64,000 nt of DNA, taken from assembly GCF_000734895.2 (NCBI RefSeq), contig NZ_CP011382.1, positions 2,396,700 to 2,460,699 on the forward strand. Reading direction: 5' to 3'. The DNA is from Calothrix sp. 336/3. Its GTDB lineage: Bacteria; Cyanobacteriota; Cyanobacteriia; Cyanobacteriales; Nostocaceae. This document shows positions 52,503 to 62,183 of the stretch, one piece after another (the stretch's first letter is position 1; every line of letters starts with the position of its first letter). Under the pieces are notes generated by a model, which did not search any database, was not told the origin of the DNA, and saw nothing but the letters and a program-made list of their open reading frames with translations. The translations under genes were made by a program, and so were the position numbers.

Positions 52503-55500
52503 CTATTCCTCCTCTCTGCGTCTTTGCGCCTTTGCGTGAGCTTTCCTTCTAATTTCCTTACGTCGCTGTATAGATACCGACATTCCCACAGATAATTCTG
52601 CACTTTTTTCCTGACTAAAGAATATACCTAACTGGCTAATAGTTGGATATTGAAACATTTCAACCAAAGCAAAATCCTGTTGAAATACTTCTTGCAGCTT
52701 GCTATGAACTCGAATCAAAAGTAAAGAATGTCCACCAAGTTCAAAGAAATTATCATGTATACCCACCTCATCAAGCTGCAAAACTTCTTGCCAAATATCA
52801 GCAATAGTTTTTTCCGCCTCAGTTTGCGGAAGTAGTAATTGCTGTTCTAACTGCGGACGCATACCTTCTGGAATTGGCAGCGATTGATAGTCTACTTTAC
52901 CATTTGGTAGTAGTGGTAAAGCTTCCAATCTCACAAAAACTGAAGGTAGCATATATTCTGGTAACTTCTCTTTTAGTAAGCACTGTAACTCGCTAATAAT
53001 TACTTCTTTTTCTTCAGAAACTACATAAGCAATTAACTGCTGTTGTTCTTCTTTCACTACCACAACAGCTTCTCGAATTTTAGGAGATTGGCGTAATATT
53101 GCGGCAATTTCTCCCAGTTCTATACGAAAACCCCGCAGCTTAACTTGGTTGTCAATTCGTCCTAAAAACTCCAAGTTACCATCAGCTAAATAACGTGCTA
53201 AATCTCCTGTTTTATAAAGCGTTATTCCGTCCTTCGAGATAAATCTATTTGCGGTCATTTCTGGTTCATGAATATAACCTCTAGCCAAGCCTGCACCACT
53301 GACATATACTTCACCAGTTACGCCAATAGGAACAGGTTGGAGATATTGATCTAATACATGAATTTGGGTATTAGCGATCGCTCTCCCAATCGCCACTTGT
53401 TCAGGCAGTGGCTCTGGAGGAGTTATACTGTAACAAGTAACGTCTGCCGATACTTCGGAAGAACCGTAAAGATTTAACAAGGTACTATCCGGTAATATCT
53501 GACGAAACTGCTGTAACAAATCAATTGATAACGCCTCACCACTCGTTACCCACAACTTCAATTTTGGTAATCTTGCTTGTAAATTGCGGCTATCTAACAG
53601 CACCCGCAACAACGAGGGAACTAGCACCAGTCGGGTGACATGATGTTGAGCCAGGGTTTCCATAAATTGCTGTGGATCTTTGACAGTGCGATCGCCTATA
53701 ATTACCGTCTTCACCCCTTGCAGTAACGGCCCAAAAATCTCCCACACAGAATCTACAAAGTTTAAGGATGTTTTCTGACAACAAACTTCTCCTTCTGTAA
53801 ACGGATAAGTCTTCCACATCCAATGAAAACGATTGACAGCACCTTGATGTAAACCCAGAACTCCTTTAGGTTTACCAGTAGAACCAGAAGTATATATCAC
53901 ATAAGCCAAATTCTCGGCTGTAGTCCCACTCACAGGATTTTCTTGACTAGCCTGAGCAATCTGATCCCACTCAGTATCTATGCACACAACCGTCGTTTTG
54001 TCAAATTTATCAACAAATGACTCATGACAAATGACAAATGACACCCCCGCATCCGCCAACATAAACGCTAGTCGCTGCTGTGGGTAGGCTGGGTCTAAAG
54101 GTAAATATGCACCACCAGCCTTGAGAATCCCCAACAGCCCAACTATCATATCTAGGGAACGTTCTACACATATTCCCACCAATACCTCTTTTCCTACACC
54201 CAACTTTTGCAAATAATGCGCCAGTTGATTCGCACGCCGATTTAACTCTTTGTATGTTAGAGACGCGATATATCCCGTCTCTACATCTTCGCAAACCACA
54301 GCTACAGCATCCGGTGTACGTTCTACTTGCGCTACAAATAACTCATGAATGCACTCTTGGCGATATGCAGCTTGAGTATCATTCCATTTTGCCAACAGCG
54401 TTTTTTCCGCTTCACTTAACAAAGGTAATTCCCAAAGTTGCTGCTGAGGATCGCTGACAATTCCTGCTAGTAATATTTGCAAATGCTGTGCCATTCGCTG
54501 TATCGTATCAGCCTCAAACAAATCAGTGCTGTATTCAAAAGTCCCGACAATTCCCGCAGCCGTTTCTTCCATGAACAACGTCAAATCAAACTTAGCAGTA
54601 CCGTTGTCATTTTCTAGCAAACTCAAATTCAAACCAGATAATTCTATCTCTGACATTGGTGCATTTTGCAGCACAAACATCACTTGAAATAGTGGTGCAT
54701 AACTCAAAGAACGCTGTGGTTGTAATTCTTCCACCAGCAAATCAAAGGGTAAATCTTGGTGAGAATAAGCCCCTAAAGCAACCTCACGCACTCGTCCCAA
54801 TAATTCCTCAAATGTAATATTACCTGCTAACTTAGTTCTCAACACTAAAGTATTCACAAAAAAGCCAATTAATCCTTCTATCTCAGCACGGTTGCGGTTA
54901 GCGATAGGGGAACCCACCACAATATCTTCATTACCTGTGTAGCGATATAGCAAAGTTTTAAAAGCTGCCAGCAACGTCATAAACAAAGTGCATCCCTGTT
55001 CCTGGCTGAAACTTTTTAATGCAGCAGTTTGTTCAGCAGAAATTTCAAAATTACAGTAAGCACCCCGAAAAGTTTGCACAGCAGGTCGTGTATAGTCTGT
55101 AGGTAATTCAAGCAGTGCAGGTGCGCCTTCTAAATGCTGTCGCCAGTACGCAAGTTGCGACTCTAAAACATCCCCTACTAACCAGCGTCGTTGCCAAGCA
55201 GCAAAGTCTGCATACTGAATTGGTAGTGCTGATAAATTAGAAATTTGCCCACTACAAAAAGCTTGATAAAGTGTAGAAAGTTCCTGCACAAACACACCTA
55301 TTGACCAACCATCAGAAGCAATATGATGCACAGTCAATAATAGTAAATATTCTTGTTCACCCAGGCGTAATAACTTCGCCCGTAGCATCAAGTCTGTCTG
55401 GAGATTAAAAGGCTGTTGTGCTTCTGTTTGTGTCAGTTGTTCAATTTGAATTGTTTGTAAATCAGCCGCTAAATTACTCAAATCAACTATTGGCAAAGAA

Positions 55501-58454
55501 AAATTGGACTCGGATGCAATTATTTGCACTGGTTTTCCCGCCACTGTCTGAAAATTCGTGCGTAAAACTTCATGACGACACACAATTTCAGAGAAACTTT
55601 GCTGTAGTGCTTGTATATTCAGTTCACCTTGCAAGCGAAAAGCCGCACATAAATTATTAAAGGGACTATTTGGTTGCAGTTGAGTCAGGAACCACAACCG
55701 TTGTTGAGCAAAAGATAAGATTAATTCCTCATCTCTAGAAACCCGCTCAATGGGAGGAGCATCTAAACCAATTTCTGCCTTAATAATTTTGTCAATAACT
55801 GTTGCTAACCCGGCAATTGTTGGCTGCTCAAATAAGCGACGCAGAGGCAATTCTACCTCAAACGCCTGGCGCACTTTAGAAATCACACGAGTCGCTAATA
55901 GGGAATGTCCCCCCAATTCAAAGAAGTTGTCGTGAATACCTACCTTTTCTAGACTTAAAACTTCCGCCCAAATTCCCATCAGTATTTCTTGAATGGGAGT
56001 GGAAGCAGCAACAAAAGTCTTTTCACTCTGAAGTTGCGTAAAGTCAGGCGCAGGTAAGGCGCGACGGTCTACTTTACCACTGGGAGCTAATGGTAAATCA
56101 TCCAACAACATGAAGGCTGATGGCATCATGTGTTGTGGTAATCTTTGTTTGAGTAGTTGCCGTAGTTCTGAAACTAAATCTGCTGAACATTCGATTTGAG
56201 GAACTACATAAGCTACCAAACGTTTATCACCATTATCTTCTCGCACGATAACTACAGTTTCTCGTACAGAAGAATGCTGACGCAGCATCGCTTCTATTTC
56301 TTCCAGTTCCACCCGAAAACCGCGAATCTTGACTTGATTATCTATGCGTCCCAAAAACTCGATATTACCATCAGGTAGCCATCTACCTAAGTCTCCAGTT
56401 TTATACATTAAATCTGGATTACCTGCTGGTAATTTTTTTGTAGCATTGGGAAAAGGATTAGGAACAAAACTTAATTTTGTTTTCTCTGGATTTTGCCAAT
56501 AGCCATCTCCTACACCAATTCCTGACACACATATCTCACCGGGAAATCCGATAGGAACTAACCGCGTTTCTCGGTCAATAATATAGATATTTAAATTAGT
56601 TAAAGGCTGACCGATAGAAACAGTGCGTTGGTTTTCTGGTAAAGGTTGATCAATAATAAATTGAGTGATATCGTCCGCAGCTTCGGTAGGCCCATAAGCA
56701 TCAGCTATTCTAATGGAGGGATACAAACTCAACCATTGATTAACTCGTTTTACAGAAACAGGTTCACCAACTACCATCATCCACTTTAAATCAGGTAACT
56801 GTCTTTGGTCTTCTGGGAGTTGGCAAATATAATCTATTAATCCTCCAAACACTGCGGGAACTAATTCCACCACAGTAATGCTTTTTTCTTGGATAACTTT
56901 AAACAATTTTTCGGGAATAAAACCTGATTCAGTATCTACTATAACTGTCTTACCACCAATCAAAAGCGGAGCTAAAAATTGCCAGACAGAAATATCAGTA
57001 GAAGAGGGTGCGCTTTGTAAAAAAACAAAATCTGCTGTTAACTCTAGTTCATCGAACTGAGCATATATGTGATTAATAGCCCCGTCATGTCTGACTATTG
57101 CGCCTTTTGGCAATCCAGTAGAACCAGATGTGTATAACATATAAGCTGCATCTGTACCTGTATTGCTGGTAATGAAAATATCAGTAGATAAATGCTGAAA
57201 ATGCAGTTGATTATATATATTGATATCAGTTAATTCAGCATAATTTTTAAGATTTTCTGCGTTTTCTAAACAAACTAGAGATTTTAAATTTAGGTTATTT
57301 CCTGCTAAGTCTATAAACATATCTAAACAGGAAGAGTCTGTCAAAATGATTTTGACTTCACTGTTAGATACCATATATTTAATTCTCTCAGGTGGATACT
57401 GGCTATCAATTGGTAGATATGCTCCACCAGCTTTATAAATAGCAAGTATCCCGATTAAAAAATTAATGTCTCGCTCTTTGAGGATGCCAACAATTTCACC
57501 TTTTTTGATGCCTATATTTTGGAGTAATTTAGCTAATTGGTTAGCTTTGGCATTTAATTGTTGATAAGTTAACTGGCTATTTGCAGCCTCAACAGCAATT
57601 CTATCTGGTGTTGCTTGGGCTTGCTGGTCAAATAATTGATCGATTGTTTGCGTGATTGGATATTGTTTTGTTTTATGATTAAACTCTTCTAATAGCTGGT
57701 GCTGTTCCTCTATGCTTAAAAAAGATATATCGGTGATTTTAGTGTGATAATTGCTAATCACGCATTCCAGAACATTTAAATAAGATTTAATCAAACATTT
57801 AATAGCATCTTCTCGAAACAGATGCTCATTGTAATCTATTCTACCTAATAATAAATTATCTATAAGTTTGAATGATAATGTGACATCATTGCTGATATTC
57901 GTAATGTCATTTTGTTGATGAATATTTTCTAAGAGAAGAACAATGTCACAAAAGGGATAACGATTTTGCTGATTGGGTAAATTTAAGAGTTGCGTTAATT
58001 CATCAATGGGATAATTTTGATGACAATAGGCGTTGATTGTAGTTGCTTTAACTTGGAGCAGTAAATCTTTAAATGTTTGATTTTTATCAACGTTAATCCG
58101 CAGGGGTAAAACTTGATTTAAGTTGCTATCAATTTCTGTGAAGTGGTAAGCAGGAGAACCAAGAATATTATCAGTATTGCCAGTATATTTCTGCATCAAT
58201 ACACTGAATGCAGACAACAAAATTAAATATGTTGATAAATAAGAATTATTGCTGAGTGAGAGAATAGCTGCTGACAGGTGAGCAGATAATTGGAAACTAA
58301 CTGATTTTTGCTTACCAGTGTAAATGGCTGGTCTAACATAGTCTGTAATTAAATTTGTCTCTGGTAGTTCATCAGATAATTGATTTAACCAATAAACTTT
58401 TTGTGTAAATAAATCTTCAGATGTAATTGTAGGTTTACTTTGAATTGCAACCAT
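52503..58454 (-). CDS. Dimodular NRPS: half-C-A-T-C-A-T
   Basis: A 1983-aa NRPS. Residues about 10-260 match only the C-terminal lobe of a C domain (TDYVRPAIYTGKQKSVSFQL; CHQNYPIDELTQLLNLPNQQ; FCDIVLLLENI); the N-lobe with HHxxxDG is absent. A1 about 270-770, code read as D-I-W-E-M-V-A-D-D-K, sharing E278 and D331 with Orn/Dab codes. T1 LGGHSL near 848. C2 has intact HHIASDG near 1047. A2 about 1360-1850, code V-D-W-V-V-S-L-A-D-K, nearly identical to the beta-alanine code. T2 LGGHSL near 1906. The last residues (KAHAKAQRRREEE) are encoded by a CGCAGAG-type repeat. Confidence 0.94.
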   Translation of the reverse strand: MVAIQSKPTITSEDLFTQKVYWLNQLSDELPETNLITDYVRPAIYTGKQKSVSFQLSAHLSAAILSLSNNSYLSTYLILLSAFSVLMQKYTGNTDNILGSPAYHFTEIDSNLNQVLPLRINVDKNQTFKDLLLQVKATTINAYCHQNYPIDELTQLLNLPNQQNRYPFCDIVLLLENIHQQNDITNISNDVTLSFKLIDNLLLGRIDYNEHLFREDAIKCLIKSYLNVLECVISNYHTKITDISFLSIEEQHQLLEEFNHKTKQYPITQTIDQLFDQQAQATPDRIAVEAANSQLTYQQLNAKANQLAKLLQNIGIKKGEIVGILKERDINFLIGILAIYKAGGAYLPIDSQYPPERIKYMVSNSEVKIILTDSSCLDMFIDLAGNNLNLKSLVCLENAENLKNYAELTDINIYNQLHFQHLSTDIFITSNTGTDAAYMLYTSGSTGLPKGAIVRHDGAINHIYAQFDELELTADFVFLQSAPSSTDISVWQFLAPLLIGGKTVIVDTESGFIPEKLFKVIQEKSITVVELVPAVFGGLIDYICQLPEDQRQLPDLKWMMVVGEPVSVKRVNQWLSLYPSIRIADAYGPTEAADDITQFIIDQPLPENQRTVSIGQPLTNLNIYIIDRETRLVPIGFPGEICVSGIGVGDGYWQNPEKTKLSFVPNPFPNATKKLPAGNPDLMYKTGDLGRWLPDGNIEFLGRIDNQVKIRGFRVELEEIEAMLRQHSSVRETVVIVREDNGDKRLVAYVVPQIECSADLVSELRQLLKQRLPQHMMPSAFMLLDDLPLAPSGKVDRRALPAPDFTQLQSEKTFVAASTPIQEILMGIWAEVLSLEKVGIHDNFFELGGHSLLATRVISKVRQAFEVELPLRRLFEQPTIAGLATVIDKIIKAEIGLDAPPIERVSRDEELILSFAQQRLWFLTQLQPNSPFNNLCAAFRLQGELNIQALQQSFSEIVCRHEVLRTNFQTVAGKPVQIIASESNFSLPIVDLSNLAADLQTIQIEQLTQTEAQQPFNLQTDLMLRAKLLRLGEQEYLLLLTVHHIASDGWSIGVFVQELSTLYQAFCSGQISNLSALPIQYADFAAWQRRWLVGDVLESQLAYWRQHLEGAPALLELPTDYTRPAVQTFRGAYCNFEISAEQTAALKSFSQEQGCTLFMTLLAAFKTLLYRYTGNEDIVVGSPIANRNRAEIEGLIGFFVNTLVLRTKLAGNITFEELLGRVREVALGAYSHQDLPFDLLVEELQPQRSLSYAPLFQVMFVLQNAPMSEIELSGLNLSLLENDNGTAKFDLTLFMEETAAGIVGTFEYSTDLFEADTIQRMAQHLQILLAGIVSDPQQQLWELPLLSEAEKTLLAKWNDTQAAYRQECIHELFVAQVERTPDAVAVVCEDVETGYIASLTYKELNRRANQLAHYLQKLGVGKEVLVGICVERSLDMIVGLLGILKAGGAYLPLDPAYPQQRLAFMLADAGVSFVICHESFVDKFDKTTVVCIDTEWDQIAQASQENPVSGTTAENLAYVIYTSGSTGKPKGVLGLHQGAVNRFHWMWKTYPFTEGEVCCQKTSLNFVDSVWEIFGPLLQGVKTVIIGDRTVKDPQQFMETLAQHHVTRLVLVPSLLRVLLDSRNLQARLPKLKLWVTSGEALSIDLLQQFRQILPDSTLLNLYGSSEVSADVTCYSITPPEPLPEQVAIGRAIANTQIHVLDQYLQPVPIGVTGEVYVSGAGLARGYIHEPEMTANRFISKDGITLYKTGDLARYLADGNLEFLGRIDNQVKLRGFRIELGEIAAILRQSPKIREAVVVVKEEQQQLIAYVVSEEKEVIISELQCLLKEKLPEYMLPSVFVRLEALPLLPNGKVDYQSLPIPEGMRPQLEQQLLLPQTEAEKTIADIWQEVLQLDEVGIHDNFFELGGHSLLLIRVHSKLQEVFQQDFALVEMFQYPTISQLGIFFSQEKSAELSVGMSVSIQRRKEIRRKAHAKAQRRREEE

Positions 58455-58526
58455 TATCTATTACCTTGTTACAAAATACTTGATGGAATATATCACGCAG
58501 AGGCGCAGAGAGGATGAGAGTTTGAT

Positions 58527-59780
58527 TTAAGCTAGGCAATCATCAAAGGCTTGTTTGATAATGGAACACCCTTGCTCTAATATGGGCATTTCAATTGTTA
58601 AAGGTGGCAAGATTTTAATGACAGTGTTATTTCTGCCTGCTTTTTCAATTATTAATCCTAGTTCAAAACAGCGAGAGGTGATTTTCTTGGCTAAATTAGC
58701 ATCGTCCAAGTGGGAAATATCAATGCCCCAAATTAAACCCATTCCTCTGATTTTTATTCTCTCACTAATTGAGGCTATTTGCTCAATTAAAAAATTATTC
58801 AGAAAAGATTCTTTGATTTTAACTTCTTTTTCTAAGTTGACAATTTCTCGATATTCCAGTGCAGCAGTTCCCCCAACAAAGGCTAATTGATTACCTCGAA
58901 AAGTGCCATTGTGTTCGCCAGGTTCCCAAATATCTAACTCTGGTTTCAATAATAATAACGACATGGGGAAGCCATAGCCACCGATAGATTTTGACAGGAC
59001 TACCATATCGGGAATAATATTGGCTCTTTCAAAAGAGAAGAATGGCCCAGTCCTACCACAGCCTACTTGAATGTCATCACAGATTAATAAAATATCATGG
59101 CGATCGCACAAATTTCTCAGTCTTTGCATCCATTCTATGGGTGCGACAATTACGCCGCCTTCTGCTTGCACTGTTTCAAAAATAATGGCGGCTGGTTTTT
59201 CAACTCCAGAATTGACATCGTTGAGAACTGACTCGATAAATTCTATGGTGTCAAAGCTTTCCATAAAGCCGAAGGGATAGGGCATGAATGCAACATTACT
59301 TGATGTACCATAAGCCCCAGCTTTAATATCACGATTGCCACTAATGGATAAGCTACCCAAGGTCATACCATGATAGCCGCCCATGAATGAAAATATCCCT
59401 GGTCTTTTTTTTACCTTTCTGGCTAACTTTAATGCAGCTTCCACAGCATTTGTACCTGTAGGTCCGCAAAACTGAAGTCGATAGTCTAAATTTTTGGGGG
59501 TTAATACTGTTTCCGTGAACTTAGAGATAAATTTCTCTTTGGCAGATGTATGAAAGTCTAAACCATGTGCGATCGCATCTGCATCTAAATATGATATTAC
59601 CTTTCGTTTAATGTAGTCGTTATTATGCCCATAATTTAACGCCCCTGCACCTGCTAAAAAATCAATATAAGCTGCTCCTGATTCTGAATATATAAAAGCA
59701 CCTTTGGCTCTGTGAAATAAAGTTGGAAAGCTTCTGCAATAACTTCTGACTTTAGATTCTCTTGTTTCAAAGATATTCAT
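58527..59780 (-). CDS. EctB-like diaminobutyrate--2-oxoglutarate aminotransferase
   Basis: A 417-aa class III aminotransferase. Motifs are DFLAGAGALNYGHNNDYIKR, the EctB/Dat signature FCGPTGTNAVEAALKLARKV, FMGGYHGMTLGSLSISGNRD, ICDDIQVGCGRTGPFFSFER, and the PLP Lys in VVLSKSIGGYGFPMSLLLL. The reaction is aspartate semialdehyde plus glutamate to L-2,4-diaminobutyrate. No ectA or ectC is nearby, so ectoine is not the goal. It lies just upstream of the dimodular NRPS and could supply its A1 domain. AGGAAAAG precedes the ATG. Confidence 0.92.
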   Translation of the reverse strand: MNIFETRESKVRSYCRSFPTLFHRAKGAFIYSESGAAYIDFLAGAGALNYGHNNDYIKRKVISYLDADAIAHGLDFHTSAKEKFISKFTETVLTPKNLDYRLQFCGPTGTNAVEAALKLARKVKKRPGIFSFMGGYHGMTLGSLSISGNRDIKAGAYGTSSNVAFMPYPFGFMESFDTIEFIESVLNDVNSGVEKPAAIIFETVQAEGGVIVAPIEWMQRLRNLCDRHDILLICDDIQVGCGRTGPFFSFERANIIPDMVVLSKSIGGYGFPMSLLLLKPELDIWEPGEHNGTFRGNQLAFVGGTAALEYREIVNLEKEVKIKESFLNNFLIEQIASISERIKIRGMGLIWGIDISHLDDANLAKKITSRCFELGLIIEKAGRNNTVIKILPPLTIEMPILEQGCSIIKQAFDDCLA

Positions 59781-59820
59781 TTACTTTTCCTGATTGCGTA
59801 ATTAGATGCAATTTTGTGAA

Positions 59821-60702
59821 TTATGAAATGTAATTTAGATAAGTTTTATAAAACTTAAATATTACTTGTGGCGGAATTTTCAAAATTAATCCTAGTGCTA
59901 ATAAAAAGTTGTAATAAACATTTTTTAATGGCATACCTTTAGCACTAACGGCTAGACCTTGGATTACACTATATTGTGTGTGCCAATCAATATTAAAAGA
60001 AATGGATTTGTCCCAACTTCTCACATGGTGTAGTGTCCCAGGAGGCATATATAAAATATCTCCAGGATTCACAATTACTTGAATAGGTTTAGCATTTTGA
60101 TAAAGTGGGTATTGCGCTAAATCTGGTTTTTCGGGGTCAACCTTAAACCACCGCCAATTATATCGATAACAATATTGAGCATCTTCCTTGAGAAACAGAG
60201 TAAATTGTTTCCGCCCAGAAATTTGAAAAAACAGATTATTTGTGAGTAGACAGTCAAAATGTAGCGGTGTCAAACTCCGAGATGGGCCGATAAAAAATTG
60301 GCAATAACGCCACCACTTATAACTATACCATTTTGGCAAGTATTCTAAAACAAATGGTTGAACATCTTTAACAAGTTCAGGAATTAAACTAAATAAAGGT
60401 AAGTCATGACAATAAGGGGGTAGAGTTTGCTGCTCTCCCTGTTCATATTTATTTAATATATCTGCATATTCTTGAAAATTAAAATTTTCTATTTCGATTT
60501 TACCATTGTGGAAATGTTTAGCATATATTTTCAACTCAGGGGCAAGTGATTGAAAATATGGCAACGACCATTTAGTAAAAGCATCCCAATTTTGAATTAC
60601 ACCAGAAATAACCACCGGTCGAGATTTATTAACATATTCTGATAAAAACTCCTCACCTGAAAGTTGATAACGTCGGTCAATTTCTAAATCAATAGTCAAC
60701 AT
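59821..60702 (-). CDS. JmjC/cupin_8-type Fe(II)/2-oxoglutarate oxygenase
   Basis: A 293-aa cupin-like protein of the JmjC/FIH type. Motifs are SRPVVISGVIQNWDAFTKWS near the N-terminus, then the metal-binding HFD in TPLHFDCLLTNNLFFQISGR, KQFTLF, and the distal His in GDILYMPPGTLHHVRSWDKS. These three ligands fit a hydroxylase. I set the start at ATG 60702 (MLTIDLEIDRRYQLSGEEF); the frame extends upstream to a GTG, but those 15 codons lie in a CGCAGAG repeat. It probably hydroxylates an amino acid or carrier-bound intermediate. Located between the C protein and the aminotransferase. Confidence 0.87.
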   Translation of the reverse strand: MLTIDLEIDRRYQLSGEEFLSEYVNKSRPVVISGVIQNWDAFTKWSLPYFQSLAPELKIYAKHFHNGKIEIENFNFQEYADILNKYEQGEQQTLPPYCHDLPLFSLIPELVKDVQPFVLEYLPKWYSYKWWRYCQFFIGPSRSLTPLHFDCLLTNNLFFQISGRKQFTLFLKEDAQYCYRYNWRWFKVDPEKPDLAQYPLYQNAKPIQVIVNPGDILYMPPGTLHHVRSWDKSISFNIDWHTQYSVIQGLAVSAKGMPLKNVYYNFLLALGLILKIPPQVIFKFYKTYLNYIS

Positions 60703-60770
60703 ATCTTGTTTATATTTTATTAACTCTCCAACTCTGCGACTCTGCACCTCTGCGTGAACTAAATAAACAC

Positions 60771-62183
60771 TTAATTACACATAGCTAAATCAAAATTAAA
60801 TGCTGCTTCTTTCTCCAACATCAAGCTGATATGTCGTGCTTGCTCAGTAAGTAAAGATAAATCTTTCAACTGCACTTCGGGATTTGTGGCAATATTTTCC
60901 AGTAATATCTCAAAATGCCTGAGTATGCCATTAATTGTGGCACTATCAAAACTGCGAAAATCGTAACTAATGCCGATGCGTAACTGTGAGCCAGGATAGC
61001 CAACTACGTTAATAGCATAGTTGGTTTTGTAAAGATTCAAACTCAGTTCTATACTTTGTTCTCGCTCTTGCGATGCTTGGAGAATATCATCTACTGGTTG
61101 ATTTTCAAATACAAAAATACTATCAAATAAAGGCGCACCTGGACGTAATTCGCTCCAACGTTGAATATCTACGAGTGAAGTATATTCATACTGCCTAATT
61201 TCTACTAATTGCTCTTGAAATTGTTGCAACCAAGGTAATAAATACTGATTTGGGTCTACTTTAACTCTCACAGGTAAGGTATTAATTAACATTCCTACCA
61301 TCGACTCAGAACCTTTTAAATCTACGGGACGACCAGAAACAGTACAACCATAGACAATTTCAGTTTGACAAGTGTAGCGGCTAAGAAGCAGAACCCAAAC
61401 AGCTTGAGCAATAACGTTAATAGTTAGACGATGCTGTCGTGCGATAGATTGTAATTTAGCTGTGGTTGCTTTTGAGAGTTTTATTTGTGGTTCATCATAT
61501 CGTGCTTCTGGGTTATATAAGTTATCTACATACAAATTTTTTAGCGGCGTAGGTGCTTTTAATCCTTTCAGTATCCGTCGCCAAAACTCTTCCGCCTGTG
61601 ATGAATCTTGTCGCCGCAACCAAGCGATATATTCTCGAAAAACACTACCTTTCCCTAAGTCGATATTTTGACCTTGACTATAGGCTGTGTATAACTCAAT
61701 AACTTCTTTAATGACTAACGGTGATGACCAACCGTCAACAATAATCATGTGTGAACTCCAAATAAATTGGTAAGTATAGTCATCAAAGCGAATTAAAGTT
61801 ACTCGCATTAAAGGAGCTTGGGATAAATCAAAGCCTTGCTCTCTATCTTTGACTAAAAAATCATCCAAACGTTTTTGCTGTTCTGTGGCTTCTATTCCTC
61901 GCCAATCATATTGCTTTATGGGGAATTTGACATTGCGATATACAACTTGTAGAGGTTTGTCGATATCTTCCCAATAGAAGCCGGTACGTAACATGGTATG
62001 TCGAGCTAAGACTTTTTGCCAAGCACTTTCAAAAGCAGCAAGATTTAAACTATTTCGTACCTTAAACGTAAAGCCTAATTGCGAAAAATAAAGTGTCACT
62101 TCCGAACCATAGACACAGTGAAACAGAATACCGTGCTGTAGGGGAGATAGTTCGTAAATATCTTGAACATTTTCTGTATTCAT
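60771..62183 (-). CDS. Free-standing condensation-domain protein with His-to-Met change
   Basis: A 470-aa protein consisting of one condensation domain. It opens with the C1-type motif YELSPLQHGILFHCVY, has RHTMLRTGFYW, and later AVWVLLLSRYTCQTEIVYGC, GMLINTLPVRV and LVDIQRWSELRPGAPLFDSI. The catalytic HHxxxDG reads H-M-I-I-V-D-G: His145 is kept but the catalytic second His is Met146 (ATG, 61746-61748). Otherwise the sequence resembles D-L-type C domains, which fits its place after an E domain. Its ATG overlaps the upstream NRPS stop (ATGA). Confidence 0.92.
   Translation of the reverse strand: MNTENVQDIYELSPLQHGILFHCVYGSEVTLYFSQLGFTFKVRNSLNLAAFESAWQKVLARHTMLRTGFYWEDIDKPLQVVYRNVKFPIKQYDWRGIEATEQQKRLDDFLVKDREQGFDLSQAPLMRVTLIRFDDYTYQFIWSSHMIIVDGWSSPLVIKEVIELYTAYSQGQNIDLGKGSVFREYIAWLRRQDSSQAEEFWRRILKGLKAPTPLKNLYVDNLYNPEARYDEPQIKLSKATTAKLQSIARQHRLTINVIAQAVWVLLLSRYTCQTEIVYGCTVSGRPVDLKGSESMVGMLINTLPVRVKVDPNQYLLPWLQQFQEQLVEIRQYEYTSLVDIQRWSELRPGAPLFDSIFVFENQPVDDILQASQEREQSIELSLNLYKTNYAINVVGYPGSQLRIGISYDFRSFDSATINGILRHFEILLENIATNPEVQLKDLSLLTEQARHISLMLEKEAAFNFDLAMCN

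Noticed and set aside
50803..59780. Schizokinen- or rhizobactin-type siderophore locus
   Set aside because: The aminotransferase and decarboxylase pair suggested it, but no IucA/IucC-type synthetase, lysine/diaminopropane monooxygenase or TonB receptor is in the window.
58527..59780. Ectoine biosynthesis
   Set aside because: Only an EctB-like gene is present; EctA and EctC are absent.
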